A stretch of 64,000 bases of DNA from Nostoc sp. WHI. GTDB taxonomy: Bacteria; Cyanobacteriota; Cyanobacteriia; Cyanobacteriales; Nostocaceae. The stretch is taken from contig NZ_WBKM01000242.1 of NCBI RefSeq assembly GCF_015714725.1, positions 26,378 to 90,377 of the forward strand, written 5' to 3'. The translations under genes were made by a program, and so were the position numbers. Shown here piece after piece: positions 17,201-25,952 of this stretch (positions within the stretch are counted from its first letter, which is position 1; each line of letters begins with the position of its first letter). The notes beneath the pieces are model-generated. The model had not been told where the DNA came from. It ran no database searches and worked only from the letters and a program-made list of their open reading frames with translations.

Positions 17201-19724
17201 GGTCAGCAATGGGGTTGGTAACGACTGGGGCATCATTGGTATTAACGACTGTCAGTACAAAAACATCGCTGACAGTTGCCGTTCCATCACTGGCGATCGC
17301 TTTAATGCTGAGGCTGCCAACGTGATCATTTGTGGGAGTACCACTGAAGGTAGTGCCATTGAAAGTCAACCAACTTGGAAGTGGGTCACCATTTTCTAAT
17401 GTGGCACTGTAGGTAAGGCTATCTCCCGCATCCACATCAGCGAAAGTGTTTGCTGGTAGGGTGAAGTTGAAAGCGGTGTCTTCTGTCGCTGTTTGGTCAG
17501 CAATGTTATTCGCCACTGTCGGGGGATCATTGGTATTAGCCACTGTCAGTACAAAAACATCGCTGACAGTTGCCGTTCCATCACTAGCGATCGCTTTAAT
17601 GCTGAGGCTGCCAACGTGATCATTTGTGGGAGTACCACTGAAGGTAGTGCCGTTGAAGCTCAACCAACTCGGAAGTGGGTCACCATTTTCTAATGTGGCG
17701 CTGTAGGTAAGGTTATCTCCTGCATCCACATCAGCAAAAGTGTTTGCTGGTAGGGTGAAGCTAAATACTGTATCTTCTGTCGCTGTTTGGTCTGCAATGG
17801 GGTTGGTAACGACTGGGGGATCATTGGTATTAGCCACTGTCAGTGTAAAAACATCGCTGACAGTTGCCGTTCCATCACTAGCGATCGCTTTAATATTGAG
17901 GCTACCAACGTTGTCATTTGTGGGAATACCACTGAAGGTAGTGCCGTTGAAACTCAACCAACTCGGAAGTGGGTCACCATTTTCTAATGTGGCACTGTAG
18001 GTAAGGCTATCTCTTGCATCCACATCAGCGAAGGTGTTTGTTGGTAGAGCGAAGTTGAAGGCGGTGTCTTCTGTCGCTGTTTGGTCAGCAATGTTATTCG
18101 CCACTGTCGGGGCATCGTTAATATTGTTGACTCCGATCGCGATCGCTTTTTCGTAGAATAAGCCACCCTGATCTGTGGTGCGTAAACGGATGTTGTAGCT
18201 ATCCTTGGTTTCGTAGTCCGGCGAACTATTAATCAATAACTCGTTACCAACAATCGTGAAGGCGCTGTTATCGTTGCTGCTAGTACCCGAAACTAGGGTG
18301 TAGGTGTGGGTGTTGCCTGTATCAGTGTCAGTGGTGTTAAAGTTGCCAATTACTGTGTTGGCAGGAAGATTCTCGTTAACAGTAGTGGCACTCAGGCTTA
18401 GGTCAGTGGGTGTAGTGTTTAGATCAAGCTGAAAAAGTTCTTGCCCAGTGTTACCGTTATCAGCAAAAAAGTAGAGTTTGTTATTAACGTAAGTTAGGTT
18501 GTTGGGATTAGAGTTACCCATGCCAGGGGAGATATCCTTGACGCGGACAGTACCAGCCTCAGTGCCATCACTCTTCCACAGTTCATAGCCCCCACTGCTG
18601 TCGGTGGCACTGAAGTACAGCGTGCCGTTGACATTCGTCAGAGAGTGCGGATCAGAGCTACCCGTGCCAGAGAAGATATCCTTGACGCGGACAGTACCAA
18701 CCTCGGTGCCATCACTCTTCCACAGTTCAGAGTCCCCACTGCTGTTGGAGGCACGGAAGTACACTGTGCCGTTGACATTCGTCAGATTTTGCGGATCAGA
18801 GCTACCCGTGCCAGGGGAGATATCCTTGACGCGGACAGTACCAACCTCAGTGCCATCACTCTTCCAAAGTTCAGAGCCACCACTGCTGTCGTAGGCTGTG
18901 AAGTATAGCGTGCCGTTGACATTCGTCAGATTGTCTGGGTTAGAGCTACCCGTGCCAGAAACGATATCCTTGACGCGGACAGTACCAGCCTCAGTGCCAT
19001 CACTCTTCCAAAGTTCAGATCCCCCACTGCTGTCGGTGGCATTAAAGTACAGTGTGCCGTTGACATTCGTCAGATTTTGCGGGCTAGAGCTACCCGTGCC
19101 AGAAACGATATCCTTGACGCGGACAGTACCAACCTCAGTGCCATCACTCTTCCACAGTTCATAGCCACCAGTGTTGTCGGAGGCACTAAAGTACAGCGTG
19201 CCGTTGACATTTGTCAGATTTTGCGGAAAAGAGCTGCCCGTGCCAGAAAAGATATCCTTAATGCGGACAGTACCACCCTCAGTGCCATCACTCTTCCACA
19301 GTTCATAGCCACCAGTGCTGTCGTTGGCACTGAAGTAGAGCGTGCCGTTGACATTCGTCAGATGTCGCGGACTAGAGCTACCCGTGCCAGAGAAGATATC
19401 CTTGATGCGGACGGTACCAGCCTCAGTGCCATCACTTTTCCACAGTTCAGAGCCACCAGTGCTATCGTTGGCACTGAAGTACAGTGTGCCGTTGACATTC
19501 GTCAGATAGTGCGGGTTAGAACTACCCGTGCCAGAAAAGATATCCTTGACGCGGACAGTACCAGCCTCAGTGCCATCACTCTTCCACAGTTCTCTGTCCC
19601 TACTGCTGTCATAGGCAGTGAAATACAGCGTGCCGTTGACATTCGTCAGATTTTCCGGGTAAGAGGAAATTCCATTGGTATTGATATCTTTTACGAGGAT
19701 AATCGATGCTTCTTCTGCTGGCAT
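14280..19724 (-). CDS. Giant modular repeat protein with RTX C-terminus (secreted adhesin-like)
   Basis: The product has 1,814 residues. From the N-terminus it has: eight ~47-residue repeats with [18 protein letters not shown] (~20-425), a beta-propeller-like module; one cadherin-like domain ([19 protein letters not shown]); eight nearly identical 98-residue He_PIG/dystroglycan-type Ig-like repeats ([18 protein letters not shown] ... [10 protein letters not shown]); and ~400 residues of calcium-binding RTX nonapeptides ([17 protein letters not shown]) interleaved with NLENLTLTG segments. It closes with a [11 protein letters not shown] tail, as in proteins exported by type I secretion. There is no N-terminal signal, consistent with that route. 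The start has a good Shine-Dalgarno (AAGGA, ~10 nt upstream). A cell-surface adhesin or matrix protein is likely. No type I secretion genes are nearby. Confidence 0.85.
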   Translation of the reverse strand: MPAEEASIILVKDINTNGISSYPENLTNVNGTLYFTAYDSSRDRELWKSDGTEAGTVRVKDIFSGTGSSNPHYLTNVNGTLYFSANDSTGGSELWKSDGTEAGTVRIKDIFSGTGSSSPRHLTNVNGTLYFSANDSTGGYELWKSDGTEGGTVRIKDIFSGTGSSFPQNLTNVNGTLYFSASDNTGGYELWKSDGTEVGTVRVKDIVSGTGSSSPQNLTNVNGTLYFNATDSSGGSELWKSDGTEAGTVRVKDIVSGTGSSNPDNLTNVNGTLYFTAYDSSGGSELWKSDGTEVGTVRVKDISPGTGSSDPQNLTNVNGTVYFRASNSSGDSELWKSDGTEVGTVRVKDIFSGTGSSDPHSLTNVNGTLYFSATDSSGGYELWKSDGTEAGTVRVKDISPGMGNSNPNNLTYVNNKLYFFADNGNTGQELFQLDLNTTPTDLSLSATTVNENLPANTVIGNFNTTDTDTGNTHTYTLVSGTSSNDNSAFTIVGNELLINSSPDYETKDSYNIRLRTTDQGGLFYEKAIAIGVNNINDAPTVANNIADQTATEDTAFNFALPTNTFADVDARDSLTYSATLENGDPLPSWLSFNGTTFSGIPTNDNVGSLNIKAIASDGTATVSDVFTLTVANTNDPPVVTNPIADQTATEDTVFSFTLPANTFADVDAGDNLTYSATLENGDPLPSWLSFNGTTFSGTPTNDHVGSLSIKAIASDGTATVSDVFVLTVANTNDPPTVANNIADQTATEDTAFNFTLPANTFADVDAGDSLTYSATLENGDPLPSWLTFNGTTFSGTPTNDHVGSLSIKAIASDGTATVSDVFVLTVVNTNDAPVVTNPIADQTATEDTTFNFTLPANTFVDVDAGDNLTYSATLENGDPLPSWLSFNGTTFSGTPTNDHVGSLSIKAIASDGTATVSDVFVLTVVNTNDPPTVANIIANQTATEDTIFSFALPANTFADVDAGDNLTYSATLENGDPLPSWLTFNGTTFSGIPRNNNVGSLSIKAIASDGTATVSDVFVLTVVNTNDAPTVANNIADQTATEDTTFNFTLPANTFADMDAGDNLTYTATLENGDPLPSWLSFNGTTFSGIPRNNNVGSLSIKAIASDGTATVSDVFVLTVVNTNDAPTVANNIADQTATEDTTFNFTLPANTFADMDAGDNLTYTATLENGDPLPSWLSFNGTTFSGIPRNNNVGSLSIKAIASDGTATVSDVFALTVVNTNDAPTVANTIADQAATEDTVFSFALPTNTFADVDAGDNLTYSATLENGDPLPSWLSFNGTTFSGIPTNDNVGSLSIKAIASDGTATVSDVFVLAVANNINQTPNVINGTLVADNLTGTVNMDIISGLQGNDTLNGLGDNDTLNSSDGNDFLDGGAGDDSLVGGKGNDTYTVDSIGDTITEGLNAGTDLVKSSASWVLANNLENLTLTGTGAINGTGNSLNNILTGNTAANILNGENGNDKLFGNSGNDTLLGGAGNDTLDGGLGADSLNGGVGNDIYTVDNLNDSITESANAGTDLVNSSVNWVLGNNLEKLTLTGSAAINGTGNSLNNILTGNTGANILSGEDGNDSLIGGSGNDTLFGGAGNDTLDGGLGIDSLDGGIGNDIYTVDNLSDTVTEGLDAGTDLVKSSVSFVLADNLENLTLTGSSAINGTGNSLNNILTGNTGANTLSGEDGNDSLIGGSGNDTLFGGAGDDLLAGGIGLDVLTGGTGQDTFNLANTRTGGYDLIADFTLGDDTVFVSKAEFALSQSQNTTLDSNLFRLGTNATTAGDRFIYDQTTGNLFFDKDGIGSTAQVQIAQFSNQVSLTNANITVIA
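15776..18127 (-). repeat. Eight tandem 294-bp coding repeats
   Basis: The Ig-like (He_PIG) block consists of eight 294-bp units in register. The units at about 16270-16563 and 16564-16857 are almost identical over their length, while outer units differ at scattered sites. This pattern indicates recent unequal crossing-over or gene conversion. The repeats also create long open frames on the opposite strand that are not genes. Confidence 0.85.
18430..19715 (-). repeat. Tandem 141-bp coding repeats (ELWKSDGTE module)
   Basis: About nine units of ~141 bp encode the N-terminal [12 protein letters not shown] repeats; the last one, next to the cadherin-like domain, is degenerate (ELFQLD). The units share most bases but are less homogenised than the 294-bp block. 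Confidence 0.8.
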
Positions 19725-20040
19725 AACCGTTTTTCCTTAAACCTTTAGATAAGAATCACAAGCGAAACCAGGCGTTGGTAGACGCCCCAGGTGCGATCGC
19801 TGAATTCCCTAGCTTCGCTTTTTTTTTAATTAAACAGCCTCAGCAAATACGTTTATATTTATACTTTATGGTACCAACAAAATTAGTTAAATCTACTTAT
19901 AAGCTTTTGATTACAAATGCGATCGCAATTCAAAACCATCACAAGTGCGATCGTCATCTTTGTGATAGCGTTAAAACTCAGATTAACTATTAATTTTCTT
20001 AACTTTTGGTCTGATATCAAGTTCGGCAAATCACTTACGA

Positions 20041-20120
20041 TATGTCATTGCGAATGCAACGAAGTGAAATGAAGCAATCGCAAGGTTTTAGGATTGCCGC
20101 GCTTCGCTCGCAATGACATA
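20041..20120. repeat. Small palindromic MITE-like repeat
   Basis: An 80-bp element with 13-bp perfect terminal inverted repeats (20041-20053 and 20108-20120, TATGTCATTGCGA). It has the internal GAAGCAATCGC / GATTGCCGCGCTTCGC pattern common to dispersed repeats in Nostoc and other cyanobacteria. It lies in the ~1-kb gene-poor stretch after the giant gene. No coding capacity. Confidence 0.7.
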
Positions 20121-20264
20121 AGTATTAAGCCGAACATGATATGATTTATAGTTACGCAAACTCAATGTACACACATCTTTGTACCAAATCAAAATAGTTG
20201 AAACTCCTCCTGAATCCCTCTTTTTAAGGGGTTGGGGGATCTCTTCTGCGTAAATCCTATAAAC

Positions 20265-20432
20265 ATCAAAAGCCCGATCATGATGACCGGGCTTTTGAGC
20301 GGAAACAATGGGGCTATATTCCCCAAAGGTTTAGTTATAGAGGTTAAGTATAAAATCGATGCTCTGATAAGTGATACCACTCCGAGGTTATCGATTCCGG
20401 AAAATTCGCTAAGAATTTTAGATTAATCTTTA
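20265..20432 (-). ncRNA. Candidate small RNA with its own promoter and terminator
   Basis: A minus-strand promoter (20439-20467) is followed ~10 nt later by ~165 nt that end in a strong GC-rich hairpin with T's (20268-20296). In between, GGGGAATATAGCCCC can form a further hairpin. The longest ORF (63 codons) has no ribosome binding site and runs through the terminator, so translation is unlikely. No protein gene is served by this promoter. I could not assign it to a known RNA family. Antisense or trans-acting regulation are both possible. Confidence 0.5.
20268..20296 (-). terminator. Rho-independent terminator of the candidate small RNA
   Basis: AAAAGCCCG (20268-20276) pairs with CGGGCTTTT (20288-20296) around an 11-base loop. 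On the minus strand the stem ends in a short T-tract (CTTTTGATGTTT). Because the arms are symmetrical it could also act on the plus strand. Confidence 0.7.
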
Positions 20433-20438
20433 TCTGCC

Positions 20439-20467
20439 AAAATATAGCAACCGACTGGCAGTGTCAA
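20439..20467 (-). promoter_or_regulatory. Consensus-like sigma-70 promoter
   Basis: On the minus strand TTGACA (20467-20462) is followed by a 17-bp spacer and TATTTT (20444-20439); TATATT two bases upstream is the alternative -10. The perfect -35 box makes this one of the clearest promoters in the window. Transcription would start near 20432. Confidence 0.6.
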
Positions 20468-20692
20468 CGAAGAGGAAAAGGGGCAGTTATTGCAGGGGGG
20501 AAACCCCATAAATAAATTTATTGGCTCTAAAACAAGGACGTATTATTTCTCGTGCTACGCATCTCAAAATAAATATTTTTGCTTTTGGGCATAAATAAAT
20601 TTATTGGCTCTGAAACCATGAGTGTAGGGGAAATGAGCGCATCTTTCCCCCCGTCTCCCTGCAAGAACTGCTCCCCTGCCTCTTGGTCAGCG
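20468..20692. repeat. Dispersed repeat family, copy A
   Basis: A GC-skewed stretch (AGAGGAAAAGGGGCAGTT ... CCCCTGCCTCTTGGTC) with two internal copies of ATAAATAAATTTATTGGCTCT. A shorter version occurs at 35349-35490 and part of it in reverse at 36869-36945. The ends are complementary (AGGGGCAG / CTGCCCCT), so the unit can fold on itself. It looks like a MITE or mobile filler and is not coding. Confidence 0.6.
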
Positions 20693-20730
20693 TGTAGGAT
20701 CTAAAAATATTGATTTTCCGGTTTTTGCTA

Positions 20731-20835
20731 ATGAATAATGCATTTGGTAGCTGGCAAGAATGGCTAACAGTATTTGCCTATCTAGGTTTCACGGTCTTTA
20801 TTATCTGGCGCGTGTTTACTACCCAGAAGAATTGA
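20731..20835 (+). CDS. Small single-pass membrane protein (34 residues)
   Basis: A complete short ORF, ATG at 20731 to TGA at 20833-20835. The peptide starts MNNAFGSWQEWLTVFAYLG, then FTVFIIWRVFTTQKN. It has a Trp-rich amphipathic start, one hydrophobic segment (residues ~11-28) and a positive tail, the usual layout of small subunits of photosynthetic or NDH complexes in cyanobacteria. I could not match it to a named subunit. It overlaps the 3' end of the convergent gene by 17 bases. The composition argues for a real peptide, but no ribosome binding site is clear. Confidence 0.45.
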   Translation: MNNAFGSWQEWLTVFAYLGFTVFIIWRVFTTQKN

Positions 20836-21124
20836 AAAAGCTGCATATCATCTCACCAGGGCCTTTTTGCTCAAAGGGCAAAATAGTGCCACCTTGTTGA
20901 ATCCTGACTTGTTCACGACAATTGTAGACCTCAATGGGTCTTTTTACTCCATCCACACTAACGGTTGCCCTGTATTCCCAATAATTTTTAGCACTTCGGC
21001 TGATACTAAGAATGCAAATTTGGTGGCGATCGTAATTGTGGCATACAGATGCAAAAGCCGGAAGTGCCACTGAAAAGCAGAGTATTAATAGCAACGCAGA
21101 AAGTACGTATTTAATCCTGTTCAT
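20819..21124 (-). CDS. Small secreted cysteine-containing protein
   Basis: A 101-residue product with a classic signal peptide (MNRIKYVLSALLLILCFSV, then ALPAFA as the probable cleavage site at ~26). The mature ~75 residues contain four cysteines (VCHNYDRHQIC, YNCREQ, MICSFF), suggesting two disulfides in a small beta-rich periplasmic domain. The function is unknown. It is monocistronic and convergent with the small membrane ORF. An alternative is a lipid-anchored or outer-membrane-associated peptide, but no lipobox is seen. Confidence 0.7.
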   Translation of the reverse strand: MNRIKYVLSALLLILCFSVALPAFASVCHNYDRHQICILSISRSAKNYWEYRATVSVDGVKRPIEVYNCREQVRIQQGGTILPFEQKGPGEMICSFFNSSG

Positions 21125-21405
21125 AAAAAATTATTAGTATTACATTATTTTAAATATTATTTAATTTTTAAACCCTTTGAGTTAAGTACGCAAAAATGGA
21201 TTTAGAAATATGAAAAATTATTTCTGCTCCCAATTACTTTTCCCACTTTGACAGACCAAAGCTCGCATAAAAGCAGCAGCAAAAAAGCTCACATCATAGG
21301 TGCTATTTCCCGTTAAAGTTTACTAAGCTCAATTAATCTATACCCAAATATCTCCTCAACTTTGCTACCGTGTACACACATCACTGTGTCTTAAGGACGA
21401 TAAAG

Positions 21406-22179
21406 TTGCAACCAAAAACAAATTTTGAGCAATCTTGGATTGTACGCTGTTTTGCGGCTATACTGCTTTTCGGTCAAGTGTGGCTGCATTTACTCCAAGG
21501 AAAAACGTACTACCGCAAGATTCTGCAACATATGGTGACTGCCGGGCCAAATTCTATTTCTCCAGTTCTCCTTGTTAGCGGTTTTGCAGGAATGATTTTT
21601 ACTATTCAGACGGCGAGAGAATTAGTCCGATTTGGTGCTTTAAATGCTGTAGGAGGCGCTTTTGCGTTAGCTTTTTGTAGAGAATTGGCTCCAATTTTGA
21701 CCGCTAGTATTATGGCGGGACAAGTAGGTTCTGCTTTTGCGGCAGAAATAGGTGCAATGCGAGTAACAGAGCAAATTGATGCCCTTTATATGCTCAAAAC
21801 TGATCCAATAGATTATCTAGTACTTCCTAGAGTAATTGCTTGTTGTTTAATAGTGCCCTTGATGACGGTTTTCGCTTTAGTTACAGGCATCATCGGCGGA
21901 GTTTTTGCCGCATCAAAGTTTTACCAAATTATTCCCGAAACATTTTTAGAATCAGTCAGAAATTTTTTAGAACCGTCAGATTTATTTATTATTTTGCTAA
22001 AAGGGTTTATTTTTGGAGCGCTGGTAGCTGTCATTGGCTGTAGTTGGGGTTTAACTACTAAGGGGGGAGCAAAAGAAGTAGGAGAATCAGCAACAAAAGC
22101 AGTTGTTACTAGTTGGGTGTCAATTTTTATCATGGATTTTTTTCTGTCTCTGCTGCTGTTTGAACAGCCTGCATTTTGA
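21406..22179 (+). CDS. MlaE/YrbE-type ABC lipid transporter permease
   Basis: The protein has the MlaE family core: a first amphipathic helix, then LLVSGFAGMIFTIQTARELV, ALAFCRELAPILTASIMAGQ and GSAFAAEIGAMRVTEQIDAL, followed by more membrane helices. Such permeases form the inner-membrane channel that moves phospholipid between membranes together with an MlaF ATPase and an MCE protein; neither partner gene is adjacent here. The reading frame is open from a GTG at 21370. The TTG at 21406 has a good Shine-Dalgarno (AAGGAC, ~8 nt upstream) and gives ~257 residues, near the family length, so I prefer it. Confidence 0.88.
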   Translation: MQPKTNFEQSWIVRCFAAILLFGQVWLHLLQGKTYYRKILQHMVTAGPNSISPVLLVSGFAGMIFTIQTARELVRFGALNAVGGAFALAFCRELAPILTASIMAGQVGSAFAAEIGAMRVTEQIDALYMLKTDPIDYLVLPRVIACCLIVPLMTVFALVTGIIGGVFAASKFYQIIPETFLESVRNFLEPSDLFIILLKGFIFGALVAVIGCSWGLTTKGGAKEVGESATKAVVTSWVSIFIMDFFLSLLLFEQPAF

Positions 22180-22352
22180 ACTCAAGTAAGGTATGGAAAA
22201 TTATCGCAAGTTCTATTAGATGGGCTTCCTTTGTTACCGAGTGAGAAAGCTTTGAGCAAGCAATACCGATTCTAAAGCGTTGGCGTATCCCGACGCAGGC
22301 ATTGCTAGCTTTTTCGGCTATGATCCCCTTTAGGTCATAAAATTAAGGGAAT

Positions 22353-22784
22353 TTAGAAATATAGTAACTTGTAAACTAGCGCACCCAAGGCCAAACCTGC
22401 CAATGAAAAGATAGACGTAGTGCAAAAGGCTAGCCCTTGCCTAAGACCCGCTATTTGAAAGTCTATCCTAACTAATATAGTCGCCGAAATAATGAGTAAG
22501 GTATCAAGAAATACTCCAAACCAGGCAAGCATGATAAAGAACATGAAAGCTGCTAAAATGGCAACACAGAAAGACCTAATATTTGATTTAAACAAAATAT
22601 TGTAGTAGTATGTCATCTTGGGCCAAGGAGTAGTCAACGTTACTATTAAAATCAAGATAACAACCACAGTTACTAGCCACACAAACTTAGGAGCGCGTGT
22701 TTCAGATATTACCCAGCCCAAAGCACTGTAACTAAGCAGTAGTAGTGCTAGGGATACCCAAGGAACTCTTTTAAAAATTAACAC
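22353..22784 (-). CDS. Four-helix membrane protein, unknown function
   Basis: A 143-residue protein with four hydrophobic segments (~10-28, 35-52, 70-93, 115-140). The second is very Val/Ile-rich (FVWLVTVVVILILIVTLTTP). No catalytic or ligand motif was recognised, and it is not a known family to me. It is convergent with the permease gene and has a clean ATG. Probably a real but uncharacterised inner- or thylakoid-membrane protein. Confidence 0.6.
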   Translation of the reverse strand: MLIFKRVPWVSLALLLLSYSALGWVISETRAPKFVWLVTVVVILILIVTLTTPWPKMTYYYNILFKSNIRSFCVAILAAFMFFIMLAWFGVFLDTLLIISATILVRIDFQIAGLRQGLAFCTTSIFSLAGLALGALVYKLLYF

Positions 22785-23185
22785 GGGTTGATATTCATAA
22801 TTACGAGGTCAAGGTATTATTCCCTAGCTAAGTCGAGTAACTAAAAACTTTATTATACTTAAGGGCTTGCTGAATCTCTGATGGTTATCCTCATCTAACG
22901 AGATCCTAGTATGAAATAAGTTTTTCACCATCTTAGGTATCGGTAGAACAAGAAACCAGAAGTTTTTACAAATGAAATTATGTATATTTTGACTATCATC
23001 GCTTAGAGTGGTAAATTTATCATCATATTTCTTATAGCTTCAATCAATAGGCTGTTATGCTCTTCCCAAGAAAGCTGAACAAGTTTGTAGAGAATTGCGG
23101 CACTAAGTAGTTAAATATGTTGTTAAACATTTGTAAACTGTTAGCAGCCGAGTAGCCGCGTGTCACATCTTGTTAAGGAATTATC
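22785..23185. other. Intergenic stretch with no recognised gene
   Basis: About 400 bp between divergent genes, AT-rich, with stops in all frames. It presumably holds the promoters of the membrane-protein gene on the left and of cruF on the right. I found no hairpin or repeat that stands out. Confidence 0.5.
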
Positions 23186-24097
23186 ATGAGACAACTTGTT
23201 ATCGCTGAGCGCGTATGCCTCATTGGTCATATCGTATCAAAAGCCTTTGGACTGGTAGGGATGCTACTGGTCATACCTAATGCCGAAATAATTTTCAATT
23301 TATCACAGGTTGGAGAAACTGCCGTACAGTTAAGTATGGCTGGTGGCGGTGTAGTTGATATCATCTTAGGGACAATAGCTGTCTCTATTTATGCCTACCG
23401 GACGCTGGGATTGGGAACTTGGCTAGCATTTATGCTACCGGCTATGTTTATCTCTTTGGGGAGCGAACTACTGGGAACTAGCACAGGTTTTCCATTTGGT
23501 GATTATAGCTACTTGAGTGGCTTGGGTTATAAGATTGCGGGGCTAGTTCCTTTCACAATTCCTTTATCTTGGTTTTATGTTGGGCTGTCGTCTTATTTAA
23601 TTGCGAGAACTGGTTTGAAAGTAGCTCAAAAACCTAGTTGGGGACGCCATATCGCTGCCATAGCCGTTGGTGCTTTGCTCTTCACTTGCTGGGATTTTGC
23701 CCTTGAGCCAGCTATGAGTCAAACTTCTCTGCCCTTCTGGTATTGGGAACAACCAGGAGCTTTCTTTGGGACACCTTACCAGAACTATGCAGGTTGGTTT
23801 GGCACTAGCGCCTTGTTTATGAGTGTGGCAGGATTATTGTGGAGAAACACCTCGATTAAATTAGAGCGATCGCAACTTAATCTGCCCTTAGTCGTTTATT
23901 TAACTAACTTTGCCTTCGCCGCCGGATTAAGCTTGGCAGCTGGGTTCTCCATCCCTGTGTTGCTCGGCTTATTGCTAGGTGTGGCTCCTGCTGTGGCACT
24001 GTGGTTAAGGAGTTCAACCACGACACCAGATCAAGTTATTGTTGAACCAGCAGCCAAGGAAGTCTCAGTAGCAAAGGTTAAAGTAGCCTTTAAATAA
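23186..24097 (+). CDS. cruF: Gamma-carotene 1',2'-hydratase-type carotenoid protein
   Basis: A 303-residue polytopic membrane protein of the DUF422 (CruF/CrtC-like hydratase) family. The conserved core is GTSTGFPFGDYSYLSGLGYK, followed by VPFTIPLSWFYVGLSSYLIA and the acidic/aromatic WDFALEPAMSQ...FWYWEQPGAFFGTPYQNYAGWF, whose charged residues are likely catalytic. CruF adds water to the psi-end of gamma-carotene on the way to myxol and myxoxanthophyll. The next gene is cruG, the sugar transferase acting after it, the same pairing as in other cyanobacteria; this supports the call strongly. Confidence 0.9.
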   Translation: MRQLVIAERVCLIGHIVSKAFGLVGMLLVIPNAEIIFNLSQVGETAVQLSMAGGGVVDIILGTIAVSIYAYRTLGLGTWLAFMLPAMFISLGSELLGTSTGFPFGDYSYLSGLGYKIAGLVPFTIPLSWFYVGLSSYLIARTGLKVAQKPSWGRHIAAIAVGALLFTCWDFALEPAMSQTSLPFWYWEQPGAFFGTPYQNYAGWFGTSALFMSVAGLLWRNTSIKLERSQLNLPLVVYLTNFAFAAGLSLAAGFSIPVLLGLLLGVAPAVALWLRSSTTTPDQVIVEPAAKEVSVAKVKVAFK

Positions 24098-24117
24098 GGC
24101 TATAGATTGGGGAGTAA

Positions 24118-24337
24118 GAATTTTAGATTTTGGATTTTAGATTTTAGATTGAAATTTAATCCAAAAGACGCTAGCGGACTCGCTCTAAGCGTTGGCGCAG
24201 CCTTTCGTAGAGAAGCTATGCCGTTGGCGTTCGCGTTAGCGTCTCTGAAAGAGAAGCCTCTCGTTCGCGTAGCGTCTCCCCTTGGGAGAAGAGAAGGCTT
24301 TACGCTGCGCTATCGTCAATCCAAAATCCAAAATTGA
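24118..24337. repeat. Dispersed repeat cluster between cruF and cruG
   Basis: It starts with heptamer-like short tandem repeats (TTTTAGATT / TTTTGGATT) and their complement at the end (AATCCAAAATCCAAAATTG). Between them lie palindrome-rich segments (GCGTTGGCGCAGCC, TCGTAGAGAAG, GCGTCTCT). The GCGTTGGCGCAGCC-TCTCGTAGAGA motif recurs at 36664-36690. These are typical Nostoc dispersed repeats and can form long stem-loops. An open frame across them is not a gene. Confidence 0.7.
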
Positions 24338-24391
24338 ATTGCCCCATACCCATTTATTTTGTATAGTCGCAATTTTAATTGTTAAGTATTT

Positions 24392-25591
24392 GTGACAGTA
24401 GATAACGCTTTGATAGTAGAAAGCGCCATCTCCCTTTTATTGCTAGTTATCCAAGTACCAGCAACGGCGATTTTGCTTTCGCGCCTGTTAAAGGGACCAA
24501 GACGCCATCCGCCAATAGAACCCCAACAGCCGACACCGGAGCTTTTGGGTAGAATTAGTGTCGTCGTTCCCACGCTGAACGAGGCACTTCGGATTAGCCC
24601 TCTGTTGGCTGGTTTAAGTCGGCAAAGCTACGAAGTTCGAGAAATAATTGTTGTAGATAGCAAGTCCAGTGATGGCACCCCCGACTTGGTAAAGACGACA
24701 CAGCAAAAAGATCCGCGCTTTCGCTTGATGACAGATGACCCTTTACCCTCCGGTTGGGTGGGGCGTCCTTGGGCGTTGCATAACGGTTTTCTATATAGCT
24801 CAGAGGCGAGTCAGTGGTTTCTCGGACTGGATGCTGATATCGAACCACATCCTGGTTTGGTTGCTGGTTTGGTGAAGACGGCCGAAGCACAAGGCTATGA
24901 TCTGGTTTCCCTTTCACCCCAGTTCATCCTCAAATATCCTGGGGAGTGCTGGTTACAACCGGCTTTGTTGATGACTTTGCTTTATAGATTTGACCCAACT
25001 GGGATCAATACAGAGCAGCCAGAACGGGTGATGGCAAATGGGCAGTGTTTTTTGTGTCGTCGCTCTGTTTTAGCTGCTGTGGGTGGCTATAGCAGTGCAA
25101 GTGGTTCTTTTTGTGATGATGTCACTTTGGCACGAAATATTGCTGCTCAAGGGTATAAGGTGGGCTTTTTAGATGGTGCAAAGGTGCTAAGGGTACGGAT
25201 GTATGAAGGGGCGATGGAGACGTGGAAGGAATGGGGGCGGAGTCTCGACCTCAAAGATGCAACTACTCGTTCTCAGTTGTGGGGAGATTTATGGCTACTC
25301 ACATCCGTCCAGGGTCTACCTTTACCAATTTTACTCAGTTACTTCTTTTTTCTTCCCCAGTTTCCCCTGCTTCCTGTGTTCCTCTTATTAGGATTGAATT
25401 TATTTCTGGTGGTGATTCGCTTTGCTATGCTAATAGCGATCGCACCTTCCTACGATCGCACAAACGCCAAAGGCAGCTGGTTATTCTGGCTTTCCCCTTT
25501 GGCTGATCCCTTAGCTGTGCTGCGAATTTTCCTATCTGCGTTTCGCACCCCGCGCGAGTGGCGAGGACGCAAGTATAGTGCTGAGTTATGA
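24392..25591 (+). CDS. cruG: Carotenoid 2-O-glycosyltransferase
   Basis: A family 2 glycosyltransferase of 399 residues: an N-terminal membrane segment (ISLLLLVIQVPATAILLS), the nucleotide-binding start RISVVVPTLNEALRISPLL, then IIVVDSKSSDGT and GLDADIEPHPG as the DxD metal motif. The conserved LPSGWVGRPWALHNG follows. Two or three C-terminal helices (GLPLPILLSYFFFLPQFPLL) anchor it. CruG attaches the sugar to myxol. Its position directly after cruF supports the name over a generic GT2. The GTG at 24392 is the only start that keeps the membrane anchor, but it has a weak ribosome binding site. Confidence 0.88.
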   Translation: MTVDNALIVESAISLLLLVIQVPATAILLSRLLKGPRRHPPIEPQQPTPELLGRISVVVPTLNEALRISPLLAGLSRQSYEVREIIVVDSKSSDGTPDLVKTTQQKDPRFRLMTDDPLPSGWVGRPWALHNGFLYSSEASQWFLGLDADIEPHPGLVAGLVKTAEAQGYDLVSLSPQFILKYPGECWLQPALLMTLLYRFDPTGINTEQPERVMANGQCFLCRRSVLAAVGGYSSASGSFCDDVTLARNIAAQGYKVGFLDGAKVLRVRMYEGAMETWKEWGRSLDLKDATTRSQLWGDLWLLTSVQGLPLPILLSYFFFLPQFPLLPVFLLLGLNLFLVVIRFAMLIAIAPSYDRTNAKGSWLFWLSPLADPLAVLRIFLSAFRTPREWRGRKYSAEL

Positions 25592-25648
25592 GTGCTGAGT
25601 GTTGAGTTAAAAATTCAGGCGTTGCTGAATCAAGATATGAATTTGGAT

Positions 25649-25676
25649 GTAGAGACGTAAAATTTTACGTCTCTAC
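25649..25676. repeat. 28-bp perfect palindrome
   Basis: GTAGAGACGTAAAATTTTACGTCTCTAC-type palindrome, 14 bp per arm with no loop, just after cruG and before the rnhA end. It could serve as a terminator hairpin for both. Related GTAGAGACG palindromes are common dispersed repeats in Nostoc. Confidence 0.7.
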
Positions 25677-25715
25677 AAGGATTTTCGCTGCAATGCACAA
25701 TCGTTTTCATACCAA

Positions 25716-25844
25716 TACGGTTCGGATAAGATCCCCCCGCCTGCGGCGACCCCCTTAAAAAGGGGGTAAATGAGGAAACAAAGCCCCCCTTTTTAAGGGG
25801 GGTTGTGGGGATCTCCGAGAGCCAAATATGTTAACCGAACCGTA
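25716..25844. mobile_element. 129-bp MITE-like element
   Basis: Terminal inverted repeats TACGGTTCGG (25716-25725) and CCGAACCGTA (25835-25844) enclose nested inverted segments (AGATCCCCC ... GGGGATCT, CCCCCTTAAAAAGGGGG, CCCCCCTTTTTAAGGGGGG). It has no ORF. The same CCCCTTAAAAAGGGG theme appears near 20215. It is a non-autonomous transposon-like repeat lying between cruG and rnhA. Confidence 0.65.
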
Positions 25845-25952
25845 AATGTCATCTTAATTACGAATTACGAATTATTTAAGGAGGTGGAAAGCAGGGTTAA
25901 TCGCCATAAATAAATTTAGAGAATTGGTTAAAAATTCACAACTCCCTACTCC

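Noticed and set aside
14397..19748. Many 60-220 codon open frames on the plus strand opposite the giant gene
   Set aside because: They recur with the 294-bp and 141-bp periods and are shadows of the repeats; they lack ribosome binding sites and sensible protein features.
20189..20426. Overlapping 63-64 codon ORFs on both strands
   Set aside because: They run through the terminator hairpin and promoter of the candidate small RNA; neither has a ribosome binding site.
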